A stretch of 64,000 nucleotides of DNA from Pontederia crassipes (Eukaryota; Streptophyta; Magnoliopsida; Commelinales; Pontederiaceae), in the NCBI GenBank assembly GCA_030549335.1, contig CM060194.1, positions 69,972,077 through 70,036,076 of the forward strand, in the 5' to 3' direction. Of this stretch, positions 1 through 9,193 are shown one piece after another (the stretch's first letter is position 1; each line of letters opens with the position of its first letter). Made by a program: the position numbers and the translations under genes. A model generated the notes under the pieces. That model was not told the origin of the DNA. It saw nothing but the letters and a program-made list of their open reading frames with translations, and ran no database searches.

Positions 1-3000
1 ATCTTCTCCTGTAAATAAAGTTTTCCTTATACTCAAAGATTCCCAAGATCTCACTTATTAAAAACAAATAAAAAGAACTTAGAAAGGATGAAACAATGGT
101 GAAGAATCATTTGTCTCAAAATGAAACATTTCCAATTGAGTAATGGTAGCTATATTTATAAAGCATTAAAAATTACTGAATGATAATGCTCCAATATCCT
201 GCAGAGGGTTGCAGCTTACTTATTGTAGAACATCATGCCATCTTTAACATATTGCACAACTCCAGAATATGCTGCATGTAGCCCTTCATGGTCACAGTTA
301 TAAAATGGGACAGCACTGAATCGAAACTTGTGGTATTTGGACGGAAGATTGCAAGCTCCAGTTTCAGCAAGCTTTGAAGTTAACCAAAATAATCTGAACT
401 CAGTGGTGCAATCATAGAGTGAGTATCCTCTCCAGCAAACCATATCAATGACATAATATGTTTGATCTGACTGCAAGTAAAGAAATAAGATTCAGACAAA
501 TACAAGCTAAAATAGCTGGAAGTACAGATGGCATTGACTTATTACTAGAAATGTTCCTCTATGGATATGACTTACCTCATGAAATATGCAATCCAATATG
601 GAGTATGAACTTGCTGAACCAGAGATGTCCTTTGACTTAGCTCCATTAGGTAATAAAGACGGAAATCGATGAAGGATGGATCCATTACGAAGCCTACTAA
701 TAGTTGAACCATTAGAGGAAACCACAAAGCACCGTTTACCAGAAGGCCTTGGAAAAACAAACCTGCATATGGGAAAATGAAATAATATAATCTTCTGCAG
801 TACTTGAGCAAGAAAAAATTATTATGCGTGAATTAACAATTACATGCTGAGACATTGAGGCCAAAACCTGAAACAACTTGGAAAACTCGTAGGATGTTTT
901 AAAGGTAATTCCAAGATTGACATTTTTCTTAAAGCCTCCATTTAAGAAAATGAAAGAAAAAACAATTCTATGATTATTCTCTTTTGATTTACCAATGCAT
1001 TTTGCAATTAAATGCCTAACCACTATATCATTTATCTATCAGATTCAATTCATGTTTCTTTTTCTTATTATAAAAGAGATCCAAGGCCCTAGCACAAGAA
1101 AAATAAAATGAAAACAGAAGAGACGCCAGAAGTTCTACAACAAGAATAACTCTGGCCCACAAAATAAACTCAACTCAATCACGAGGTAGTTTACCACTGC
1201 ACGTCAGCCACGTTTTCAATTCTGGCATCATTTGAGTTAGCCAACTAAGGTATAAATCTGCCCTAAAAAAAGATAAAATATAACTCAACTCCATGCATCA
1301 ATGATCTAGACAGATATGGCTTCATGAAGATGATTCAAACACTCAATTTTTTCATATGTATGCGAGGGGACATCGCCAATCAAACTTTATTAATCAGATA
1401 AGAGTTGGTGATTCTGATGTTAAGGGCTGAGACCATGCAGGTGAGGCAATAGCAGCAAATTACCACGAGTTCAACCGTAGGTGACAGACTGGGAATTGGA
1501 GATGTCGTGGCACTGGAATCCCACAGGTGACTGAGAGCCAAGATGCTGACTTGGTGTGGAACTTTGATGAGTGAGGTGCTCCAGGTGTTAAAAGATCTTA
1601 AAAGAAAAGGCACTCCCAGGTCGGATGGCTTTCCTATCTTTTTCTTCCAAGAATTCTAGCAGGTAATTGGTCCTGATGTCATGGTAATCATGCATGAGCT
1701 CTTCAGGGACAGCCAGGGTTTTGAGAGACGAAATAAGTTTTTCCTCTTCTGATCCCCAAGAAATCATCGGCTGAGATGGTGGGGATAATGCTATCTACCT
1801 TGTGGTGGCAAGAGTGCTAGCAAACCATTTGTGATCTGTACTAAACATCCTAATACACCCAGTACAATAAGCTTTTATCTTCAGGCATTCTATTACGGAT
1901 GGCTTCTCTGTGGCCTTGGAAATTATCTCTAGCTGGAGGATATGGTTATAGAGGCTTTTTATGGAAAGTTGATTTTTTACAATGCCTATGACTTGCTTGA
2001 TTGGTCTTTCTTTGGGTCTCCCATCAGCACCATAGGTTCTCTGAGCTATGGATTTCTTGAACAAAATGCCACATCTCTTTCTTGGTTCTCATCTGCCCCT
2101 AGACCCCATCCTCTTTGTCATCGCAGCAGACGCACTGCGATATGCACCTTTTCAGTTTGTTCCCGTATTTCAATATGCCGATGACAATTTAATTTTCATA
2201 GAAGGTGCTTCCTTAGAAGCAAAATGAGTATCTTTGATTGGTGGCATCACTCCCTTCAGAATGGATGATTTAGTGGCAAGATGTTCTTGGTGCTGAAGAC
2301 ACCTATCTGTGTTTTGCCTCTCTAGCTTGGGATTGGTCCCCTGTTGTGGAATGGGTTGAACACAGGTTGAAGGGATGGTGCTTGTGTCTCCTATCAAGGG
2401 CTGGAAGACGGGTGCTGTAACTTCTGTTAGCACCTGTGCTGTCAGCCATACCCATCTATATATCTTCAGGATGGTGAATGGGGTGATGGAACTCCGCCTA
2501 TATTTTATAGCCGGTCCCAAGCCCGGATAAAGGAGGAGGGTTGTGTTAGGCCCCGACAGCCAGCATAAAATCATGTCGAATCTTATGAACATGGATCAAC
2601 GAATATATTGTGTTAATGCTAGGTCGTTACCCGTAAGTAACGCGCTGTACAGCTCGGGTACAGTGATAAGAGAGCAAGAGCCGCTGCATCCTCGCCTGAA
2701 TGCAGTGTTAAATGAGCAAGGGCTACCGCACTCTAATGGACGGAGGCGGTTAAAGAAGCTAGTTCATGAGACTAAGGTCAGATTAGGTTCTTGGAACATT
2801 GGGACGTTGAATGGGAAGCGCCTCGAGGTGGCACAAGTAATGGACCAGCGTAAGATTAATATCTTATGCTTGCAAGAAACTAGATGGGTAGGAGAGGGAA
2901 GTAAAGAGATTAGGTTAAATGGTTCCAAACTTTGGTACACAGGTAAGGTAAATGGAAGGAATGGTGTTGGTATTATCGCGGATGCAGAATGGAGGAAGAA

Positions 3001-6000
3001 TGTTGTGGAAGTTAAAAGGATTGAGGATCGAATCATATCTGTGAAAGTAATTGTTGGAAAGGAGACTATGAACATTATTAGTGCATATGCACCCCAAGTA
3101 GGAGCAGAATCACATCTCAAGGAGAAGTTTTGGGCAGATATGGAGGGTTTGATTGAAAGTATACCAACAACCGAGAAAGTTTATATTGGGGGAGACCTTA
3201 ATGGACATGTTGGTAAAGAGACAGGACCACATGCAAGGGTTCATGGTGGTTTTGGTTTTGGGGAGTTGAATGAGGAAGGACAAACTATTATTGATTTTTC
3301 TTTAGCATACGACCTTAAGATTATCAACACTTGTTTTAGGAAGAGAGAGGAACATTTAATCACATACAAAAGTGGAACTCATAGGTCTCAAATCGATTTT
3401 TTCTTGACAAGAAATACTGATAAAAGACGCTGTACTAATTGCAAAGTAATTCCTGGGCATGGGGTGACTACACAACATAGATTGTTAGTTCTTGATATGC
3501 AAATGAAATGTATAAAACCAAAATCCTGAACAGTTTTTTATCGAAAGATCAAGTGGTGGCAGTTAAAGGGGGAGAAGCGAGAGACTTTTAGAAGTAAGTT
3601 ATTAGAGGAAAGTGTGTGGGAGTTAGAAGGAGATGCTAGTATCATGTGGAAGAATGTGACAAAAAAGGTTGAAATGGTTGCTAAAGCCATTTTAGGAGAA
3701 TCAAAAGGTTTTGGACCACGAGATAAGGAGACTTGGTGGTGGAATGAGGAGGTCCAAGAAAAGGTGCGTAATAAGAAGAATTGTTTCAAGGCGATACACT
3801 TGGACAATAGTTCTGACAATTGGGAAAAGTATCATTTGGCGAAAAGGGAGGCTAAGAAGGCAGTTAGTGATGCTCGTGCTAAAGCATATGAGGGGTTTTA
3901 TAAGGAGTTAGGGACAAAGGCTGGTGAACAAAGGATTTACAAGATTGCAAGAAATAAAGAGAAGGAATCGAGAGATTTGGATCAAGTAAGATGCATAAAA
4001 AATGAAGTTGGTAAGGTTTTAGTTACTGAAGGAGATATTAAGAACAGATGGGAAGAGTATTTCTATAAGCTATTTAATGATGGATGTGAAGGTTCCCGTT
4101 GTGATTTGGAGGACTTGACAGTTAGCGAATGTGAGCTTAATAGGTCATTTTATCGTAGAATTAGAGTCTCGGAGGTTAGCGAAACTCTTAAGAAAATGGA
4201 GAATGGTAAAGCCGTTGGACCGGATGGTATACCGATTGAAGTTTGGAAATGTTTAGGAGAAAAATGTGTGTTGTGGTTATGTAAACTATTTAATAAGATT
4301 TTACGGTCGAAAAAGATGCCTGATGATTGGAGATTAAGTACATTAGTTCCTATTTACAAAAATAAAGGGGATATTCAGAATTGTGCAAATTATAGAGGGA
4401 TTAAACTTATGAGTCACACAATGAAATTATGGGAAAAAGTGATCGAGCATAAATTGAGAATGGAGACTAGTATTTCTGAGAGACAATTTGGGTTCATGCC
4501 AGGAAGATCCACTACAGAGGCGATTTATTTACTAAGGGGGATGATGGAGAAGTATCGAAGTAGGAGAAGAGACTTACATATGGCTTTCATTGACTTAGAG
4601 AAGGCGTATGATCGGGTACCAAGGGATGTACTTTGGAAAGCCTTGCAAAAGAAGAGGGTGAGTGTTGCCTACATTAAGGTAATACAAGATATGTACGATG
4701 GGGCATTGACTAGGGTTAGGACACCCGGAGGTGAGACAAATGAATTTCCTATAGGAATTGGCCTACATCAAGGATCAGCTTTAAGCCCGTATCTATTTAA
4801 CTTTGTTATCGATGCTATAACCGAGAGTATCACAGAGGAGGTACCTAAGTGCATGCTATTTGCGGATGATATAGTACTTTTAGCAGATTCAAGAGAAGAG
4901 ATTAATACAAAATTGGAAATATGGAGAAATACGTTGGAGTCAATGGGTTTTCGTTTAAGTAGGAATAAAACAGAATATATGCATAGCAATTTCACAAATA
5001 AACAGCTTAAAGACGATTTGAAAGTTAGGCTAGGGGAGGATATAATTCCTCAAGTGACAAAGTTTAAATATTTAGGATCAATTGTAAGACAAGATGGTGA
5101 GATTAATGACGATGTTAATCATAGAATTCAAGCTGGTTGGTGTAAGTGGAGGAAAGCCACTGGAGTTCTTTGTGATAGAAAAGTACCCAATAAAGTTAAA
5201 GGAAAATTCTATCATACTGCTATAAGGCCAACAATGTTATATGGTAGTGAATGTTGGGCTATGAAGGGCCAACATGAACGTAAAGTGGGGGTAGCCGAAA
5301 TGAGGATGTTGAGATGGATGTGTGGTCATATAAGATTAGATAAGACTAGGAATGACCATATACGTGAACGAGTCGGAGTGGCTCCTATTAGTGAGAAAAT
5401 GGTAGAGAATCGTTTGAGATGGTTTGGTCATGTTCAGAGAAGACCATTAGATGCGCCAGTAAGAAGAGTAGATCAAATAATCTGGAGTCCGATTAAAAGA
5501 GGGAGAGGGAGGCCAAGGCGGACACTTGGCGAACTAATAGAGCAAGATCTATTGGTGAATAATATACCGAAAGGTTTGGTTACTAATAGAGCGGAATGGC
5601 GTCGTATGATCGATATAGCTGACCCCACCTAGTGGGATAAGGCTTTGTTATTGTTGTTGTTGTTGTTGGTGAATGGGGTGATGGATCACATTGATTTGTT
5701 AAGAAGCTTCTTCTGGCAGCAATCTAGCAATCAAGGAGTATACAACTTGTGGCACATACAAACTGCTGGACAAAGAGAACACTCTGGATAATGCTGATTT
5801 GATCATAGATTGTAAACTCGTGTGGAAGATTCAGGCACCTCTGCATATCAAACTGTTTGCATGGCTACTGAGAAGACAAAGACTGGTCACAAAATGTTAC
5901 AGATTGCAGTGGGTGTTGGGCGCAGATATTTCTTGTGTGCTTAGGTGCGAGCAGCAAAGGACGTATGGCGGAGGTCAGCATGACATTGACCGCTGGTCCA

Positions 6001-7594
6001 CATTTTGGTGATCACTATGATGAGGGGGGATGGGGATCAAGCAATGTATGCTTTGAGAAGGAGACATGCCACACCATTTGCCTACTTATGGTTTGATTGG
6101 AGCCACCAAAATAATTGTATCTCTAGAGTGGAAAGAATATATGTTGAGAACAACATTTCATTAGCAACTTGCATTGCTAAGGAATGGGTTATGATGTGAC
6201 TTGTATTTAAAATTTGACATGTAACACAGTCTGATCATTAATAAATCTCGATGACAGCAGCTTGGCATTCATCCTTTTTTAATCCCAAAAAAACACACTC
6301 CAGTCCATGCAGTATAAACATTGGTCACTGCAATACATGTTCATTGCAGCAGAAGCTCATTTACTTACAGCACAAACCTCAACCTATTAAAATACGAACC
6401 AGTTTATTACACCACTCAATTTATCTGGTTTCAGCAAAACCTTTGTAATAGTCTAATAAACAAATGATCTTGAGGTTTAAAATCTTCAGCACATAAAAAA
6501 AAAACTTCAGCAAATACATACAATCTACACTGAAATGTATTACTTAATCACCTGTGCATCATGCAATTCTACACTGAATGATATAAGATCCATAGTCTTT
6601 GTTTTTTTTTTTTTTTTTGAGAAGATCCATAGTCTTTGTTTATATGAACTAACCTATTATTCCTTGCATATAAAGTGGATGAATCTAGGCATCCTAGAAT
6701 CAGGAAGACAATACATTAAAGAGGTTGATATCATTTGTGTTTTGCTTCTTTGTACAACACCAGAACGTTAATAGAATTCATTTTTTAAACAATGATAAAG
6801 AACCTCAAATTTTACTTTTCTATCTTTTTTTAGACCATGATTACATGTCTAACTTCGTCACAGGATTAAAATAAACTAGATACATAATTATCAATCAGGA
6901 CCCCTAAAAGGAATTGCTTTTTTATACCAAGCCCTAGTAAGAACTCATCTAGCTAAAATTTAGTCAAAACAGCCAAAAGGAAATGTAGTCCTTTACTCCA
7001 AGTCATAGATGAATGATCCAAGCAACCTACCTTCCTAAAGTTCATTGAAAATCAGCAAAAAGGGTTACTTTCTTACTCCCAACTCTATGAAGACGAAATT
7101 TTACGAACACCATTTCCGAATTAAGAGCAAAAAATAGTAAAAGACACAAGAAAATAAAAGATAGGCGATAGAGAAAAGTTGAAGTGTTAAAGAACGAACC
7201 AGTCGCGATCGAGGTGGGGTGGCACGTCTATCATCCACTCGGGGAGCATGAGCTGGCGCGCGAACCATCTCCGGGCCTCGGCACCCCTGAGCTTAGCGGC
7301 TTGCACCACGTTCAAATCCATGTCCTCCGGTGCCTCGGCAACGACTTCATCCATCGTCATCTCTACCTCCGAGGTCTCCGTCGTCGCCTCCTGCGCCGGG
7401 GACGCAACGGCCCCAGGCTCCTTCTGAAGGTCATGGTCATCGGCGGGGAAGGAGAGGACGGAGGACGCGAGGAAGCGGGCGCGATTCTGTGCGTCGGAAC
7501 GGTGCTGGGCCTGTCGAACGAGTGCCGCCTCGCGCCGGCGCTGCTGGTCGGAGATTGTGCGCTTGAACGGTCGACGGAGATCGTGCGGCGCCAT
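1..7594 (-). CDS. SNUPN: Snurportin-1 (5' part of gene; 3' end outside window)
   Basis: Snurportin-1 is the import adaptor for trimethylguanosine-capped spliceosomal snRNPs. Exon 1 is 7594..7200, starts at ATG 7594, and encodes a basic importin-beta-binding-like N-terminus (PFKRTISDQQRRR) and ends in PEWMIDVPPHLDRDW. Exon 2 is 762..576 and exon 3 is 470..220; they encode the cap-binding domain (GKRCFVVSSNG, SRLRNGSILHRFPSLLP, YYVIDMVCWRGYSLYDC, AETGACNLPS, RFSAVP). Exon 1 ends in TG before a GT donor and exon 2 opens with G, which restores the Trp codon and reads DWFVFPRPSGKRC. Exon 2 to 3 is in phase with GT..AG borders. A possible next acceptor lies at 9-11 and the rest is off the window. 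Intron 1 (7199..763, about 6.4 kb) holds two LINEs. The family assignment is recognised from conserved blocks; the exon borders are inferred. Confidence 0.85.
1370..2490 (+). mobile_element. Degenerate L1-type LINE, 5' segment (reverse transcriptase region)
   Basis: A broken reading frame with several stops still shows plant L1-type reverse transcriptase landmarks in order: a GxxGFP-like block near 1590-1640 (SDGFPIFFFQEF, VIGPDVM), the catalytic-aspartate block with a decayed FxKAYD box near 1950-2000 (KLIFYNAYDLLDWSF), and a YADD box near 2172-2200 (FQYADDNLIFIEGAS). It lies antisense to snurportin-1 in its first intron. The element is interrupted by the RTE LINE at 2491 and resumes at 5686. 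It is old and certainly inactive. Confidence 0.7.
2472..2490 (+). repeat. Target-site duplication, left copy (RTE LINE)
   Basis: The 19-base word tggtgaatggggtgatgga occurs here and again at 5667-5685, exactly flanking the RTE element. The first three bases of the right copy could belong to the TTG tail, so the true duplication is 16-19 bp. The word lies in L1 sequence, which proves nested insertion. Confidence 0.9.
2573..3529 (+). pseudogene. RTE LINE ORF, endonuclease half (ends at in-frame TGA)
   Basis: This is the apurinic/apyrimidinic-type endonuclease part of the RTE polyprotein. The open frame can be extended 5' to a GTG at 2543, but the first in-frame ATG is 2573. Catalytic blocks of the exonuclease-endonuclease-phosphatase fold are visible: WNIGT near the start, QETRW, GDLNGH, SQIDF and the terminal QHRLLV histidine block. 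Such domains are often mislabelled craniofacial development protein 2-like in plant annotations. The TGA at 3527-3529 is in the same frame as the downstream reverse transcriptase ORF, so it is a simple nonsense change and not a frameshift. A CGA to TGA transition is a likely origin (inference). Confidence 0.9.
3530..5632 (+). pseudogene. RTE LINE ORF, reverse-transcriptase half
   Basis: This continues the same reading frame after the TGA; the first ATG downstream is 3614. It encodes a full non-LTR reverse transcriptase: the GxxGxPxE block (AVGPDGIPIEVWK), fingers motif LVPIYKNKGD, NYRGI, the catalytic block DLEKAYDRVPRD, HQGSALSPYLF, and FADD with KTEYM after it. The C-terminal part holds the WGSECW-like block (YGSECWAMKGQH) and WFGHVQRRP, typical of RTE elements. 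The ORF ends at TAG in ACCTAG, about 35 bp before the TTG tail. Without translation from an internal start or readthrough, no complete protein is made. Confidence 0.9.
5667..5685 (+). repeat. Target-site duplication, right copy (RTE LINE)
   Basis: Identical to 2472-2490. It follows the (TTG)n tail of the RTE LINE and is followed by resumed L1 sequence. Confidence 0.9.
5686..6230 (+). mobile_element. Degenerate L1-type LINE, 3' segment (zf-RVT region)
   Basis: This is the continuation of the L1 element broken at 2490. The frame from about 5799 reads DCKLVWKIQAPLHIKLFAWL followed by RRQRLVTKCYRLQW and a short cysteine-bearing stretch, matching the zinc-finger-like zf-RVT region that follows plant L1 reverse transcriptases. 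A WFDWSHQNN block near 6085 corresponds to the usual C-terminal WxxWxxRN motif. No poly(A) tail is obvious. Confidence 0.65.
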
Positions 7595-7753
7595 TAGAGT
7601 AGAATTAACCGCACCACTTCCCCTGTTGCTTCGTGGGGTTTAAAGGAAAATATTAACCGGACCACCCTTCGGGCCGCCGGTCCAACGCTCACACCAGATA
7701 AATGGGTTCATACATAAGAGCCTTGTTGCATTTTGCATGCTGCCGAAAACCCC
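7595..7753. promoter_or_regulatory. Compact divergent promoter between snurportin-1 and PPR gene
   Basis: Only about 160 bp separate the snurportin ATG (7594, minus) from the PPR ATG (7754, plus). The interval must hold both 5' leaders and core promoters. It contains GC-rich words near 7662-7690 and no obvious TATA box. An out-of-frame ATG at 7702 lies upstream of the PPR start and could act as an upstream ORF if it is in the transcript. Confidence 0.55.
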
Positions 7754-9193
7754 ATGCTAAGATGCCAAGTATCGAACACCTTGTTCGCATGCTGCCGTCG
7801 CCTTCGATTCCTGCACCAAATCCCTTCCCCTCCTCCTCCTCGTCCTTCTGCTGCTGCCTTCAATCCGCCCCTCTCCCGTCTCGCCGACTGCTGCTCCACA
7901 ATGTGCCATCTCAAGCAAGTGCACGCCCAGATGGTCGTCTCCGGCCGCATCGCCGACAACTACGCCGCCAGTCGCGTTCTCTCTTTTGCTGCATTATCCC
8001 CCTCGGGCGACCTCTCCCACGCCATCGCTCTCTTCCGCTGCACCCCAGAACCCAACTCCTTCATGTGGAACACCCTCATCCGCGCTCTCGCCGACACCTC
8101 CTCTCCTTCCGATGCCATCAGGCTATACGTTGAGATGCGCAGGCTCCGTCTCCCCCCCGGCAAGCACACCTTCCCTTTCGTCCTCAAGTCCTGCGTGAAC
8201 ATTGGCTCGCTCTCGGCCTCGGAGCAGGTCCATTCGCATGTCTTGAAGCACGGGCTCGATATGGACGTGTACGTGGTCAATGGATTGATACGTTGCTACG
8301 GTTCTGGTGAACGTCTGAACGATGCTCGTAGGTTGTTCGACGAATTGCAAGAGAGAAATCATGTCGTTTGGACTACGATGATCAGCGCGTATGCACAAAA
8401 TTCCTGTTCGAATGAAGCACTGTATCTTTTCGACCAGATGATGAAAGCCGGAGTTGAGCCGTGTGATGCGACTCTGGCATCCGTACTCTCAGCTTGTGCT
8501 CGGACGGGCGGATTGGATCTGGGACAGCAGATTCATAGGTTTATTAAAGAAAAAGGGATTGATATGGGGGTGATTCTTGGAACTGCATTGGTGGACATGT
8601 ATGCTAAGAATGCTGCAATTTCCAGTGCAGTAGCTTTGTTTAGGAGTATGCCTGAAAGGAACACAGCAACATGGAATGCAGTAATATGTGGACTGGCTCA
8701 TCATGGTCATGCCAATGGAGCTCTTGAGCTGTTCCAAGAGTTGGAGAATGAGAAGAAGGTCCTGTCGAACGACATTACTTTTGTTGGTGTGCTATCAGCT
8801 TGCTGCCATGCTGGTTTGCTAGAAACAGGTCGTCAGATCTTCCATTCCATGAAAGTTAAGTATGAGATTGAGCCAAAGGTGGAGCACTACGGATGTATGG
8901 TTGATCTTCTAGGCCGGAGCGGGAGGCTAAAGGGAATGAAATGGAGAACTGACACTGTGGTGCTCGGAGCTTTACTCACAGCCTGTAAGAACCATGGAAA
9001 TATTGAGATCGCAGAAAGAGTAGTGAATGAGATACTGAAATTGGATCCTGAAAACCATGGTGTTTATGTTGTTCTATCCAATATGTGTGCTGAGGCTGGC
9101 AGATGGAGTGATGTTGCAAGGTTGAGGAAATCAATGAAGACAGGAAGACTGAGCAAGAATCCTGGATGGAGTTGTGTTGATGGTGATAGTTGA
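7754..9193 (+). CDS. Pentatricopeptide repeat protein (PLS/E type), intronless
   Basis: PPR proteins bind organellar RNA for editing, splicing or stability. This one is 479 aa from ATG 7754; an ATG at 7901 (MCHLKQVHAQMVVSG) is an alternative start. Tandem PLS-type motifs are clear: NSFMWNTLIRALADTSSPSD, HVVWTTMISAYAQNS, DMGVILGTALVDMYAKN, NTATWNAVICGLAHHGHANG, YGCMVDLLGRSGR, VVLGALLTACKNHGN. It ends in an E-like region (YVVLSNMCAEAGRW) and PGWSCVDGDS, with no E+ or DYW domain. The Ser/Pro/Arg-rich N-terminus could target mitochondria or plastids. About eight residues seem missing after GRSGRL, where family members usually have an acidic helix before GMKW. It starts head-to-head with snurportin-1. 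Confidence 0.88.
   Translation: MLRCQVSNTLFACCRRLRFLHQIPSPPPPRPSAAAFNPPLSRLADCCSTMCHLKQVHAQMVVSGRIADNYAASRVLSFAALSPSGDLSHAIALFRCTPEPNSFMWNTLIRALADTSSPSDAIRLYVEMRRLRLPPGKHTFPFVLKSCVNIGSLSASEQVHSHVLKHGLDMDVYVVNGLIRCYGSGERLNDARRLFDELQERNHVVWTTMISAYAQNSCSNEALYLFDQMMKAGVEPCDATLASVLSACARTGGLDLGQQIHRFIKEKGIDMGVILGTALVDMYAKNAAISSAVALFRSMPERNTATWNAVICGLAHHGHANGALELFQELENEKKVLSNDITFVGVLSACCHAGLLETGRQIFHSMKVKYEIEPKVEHYGCMVDLLGRSGRLKGMKWRTDTVVLGALLTACKNHGNIEIAERVVNEILKLDPENHGVYVVLSNMCAEAGRWSDVARLRKSMKTGRLSKNPGWSCVDGDS

Larger units (their letters stand above)
2491..5666 (+). mobile_element. Full-length RTE-clade LINE with a single internal stop
   Basis: A 3.2-kb non-LTR retrotransposon starting with actccgcctatattttatag and ending in a (TTG)n tail rather than poly(A), as is typical of RTE elements. 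One frame runs from ATG 2573 to the stop at 5630-5632 and is broken only by TGA at 3527-3529. Before the stop is an APE-type endonuclease (LGSWNIGT, LQETRWVG, YIGGDLNGHVG, SQIDFFLTR, TQHRLLV). After it is the reverse transcriptase (WRLSTLVPIYKNKGD, NYRGIKLMS, AFIDLEKAYDRVPRD, LHQGSALSPYLFNFV, MLFADDIVLLADS) and a C-terminal region. A 16-19 bp target-site duplication flanks it. The length, complete 5' end and intact motifs imply a young copy. It sits antisense in the snurportin intron. Confidence 0.93.

Noticed and set aside
7184-7597. Long open frame on the plus strand opposite snurportin exon 1
   Set aside because: It is a GC-rich shadow; the minus strand carries the recognisable snurportin sequence.
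7733-7753. PPR start at 7733
   Set aside because: The codon there is TTG; the first in-frame ATG is 7754.
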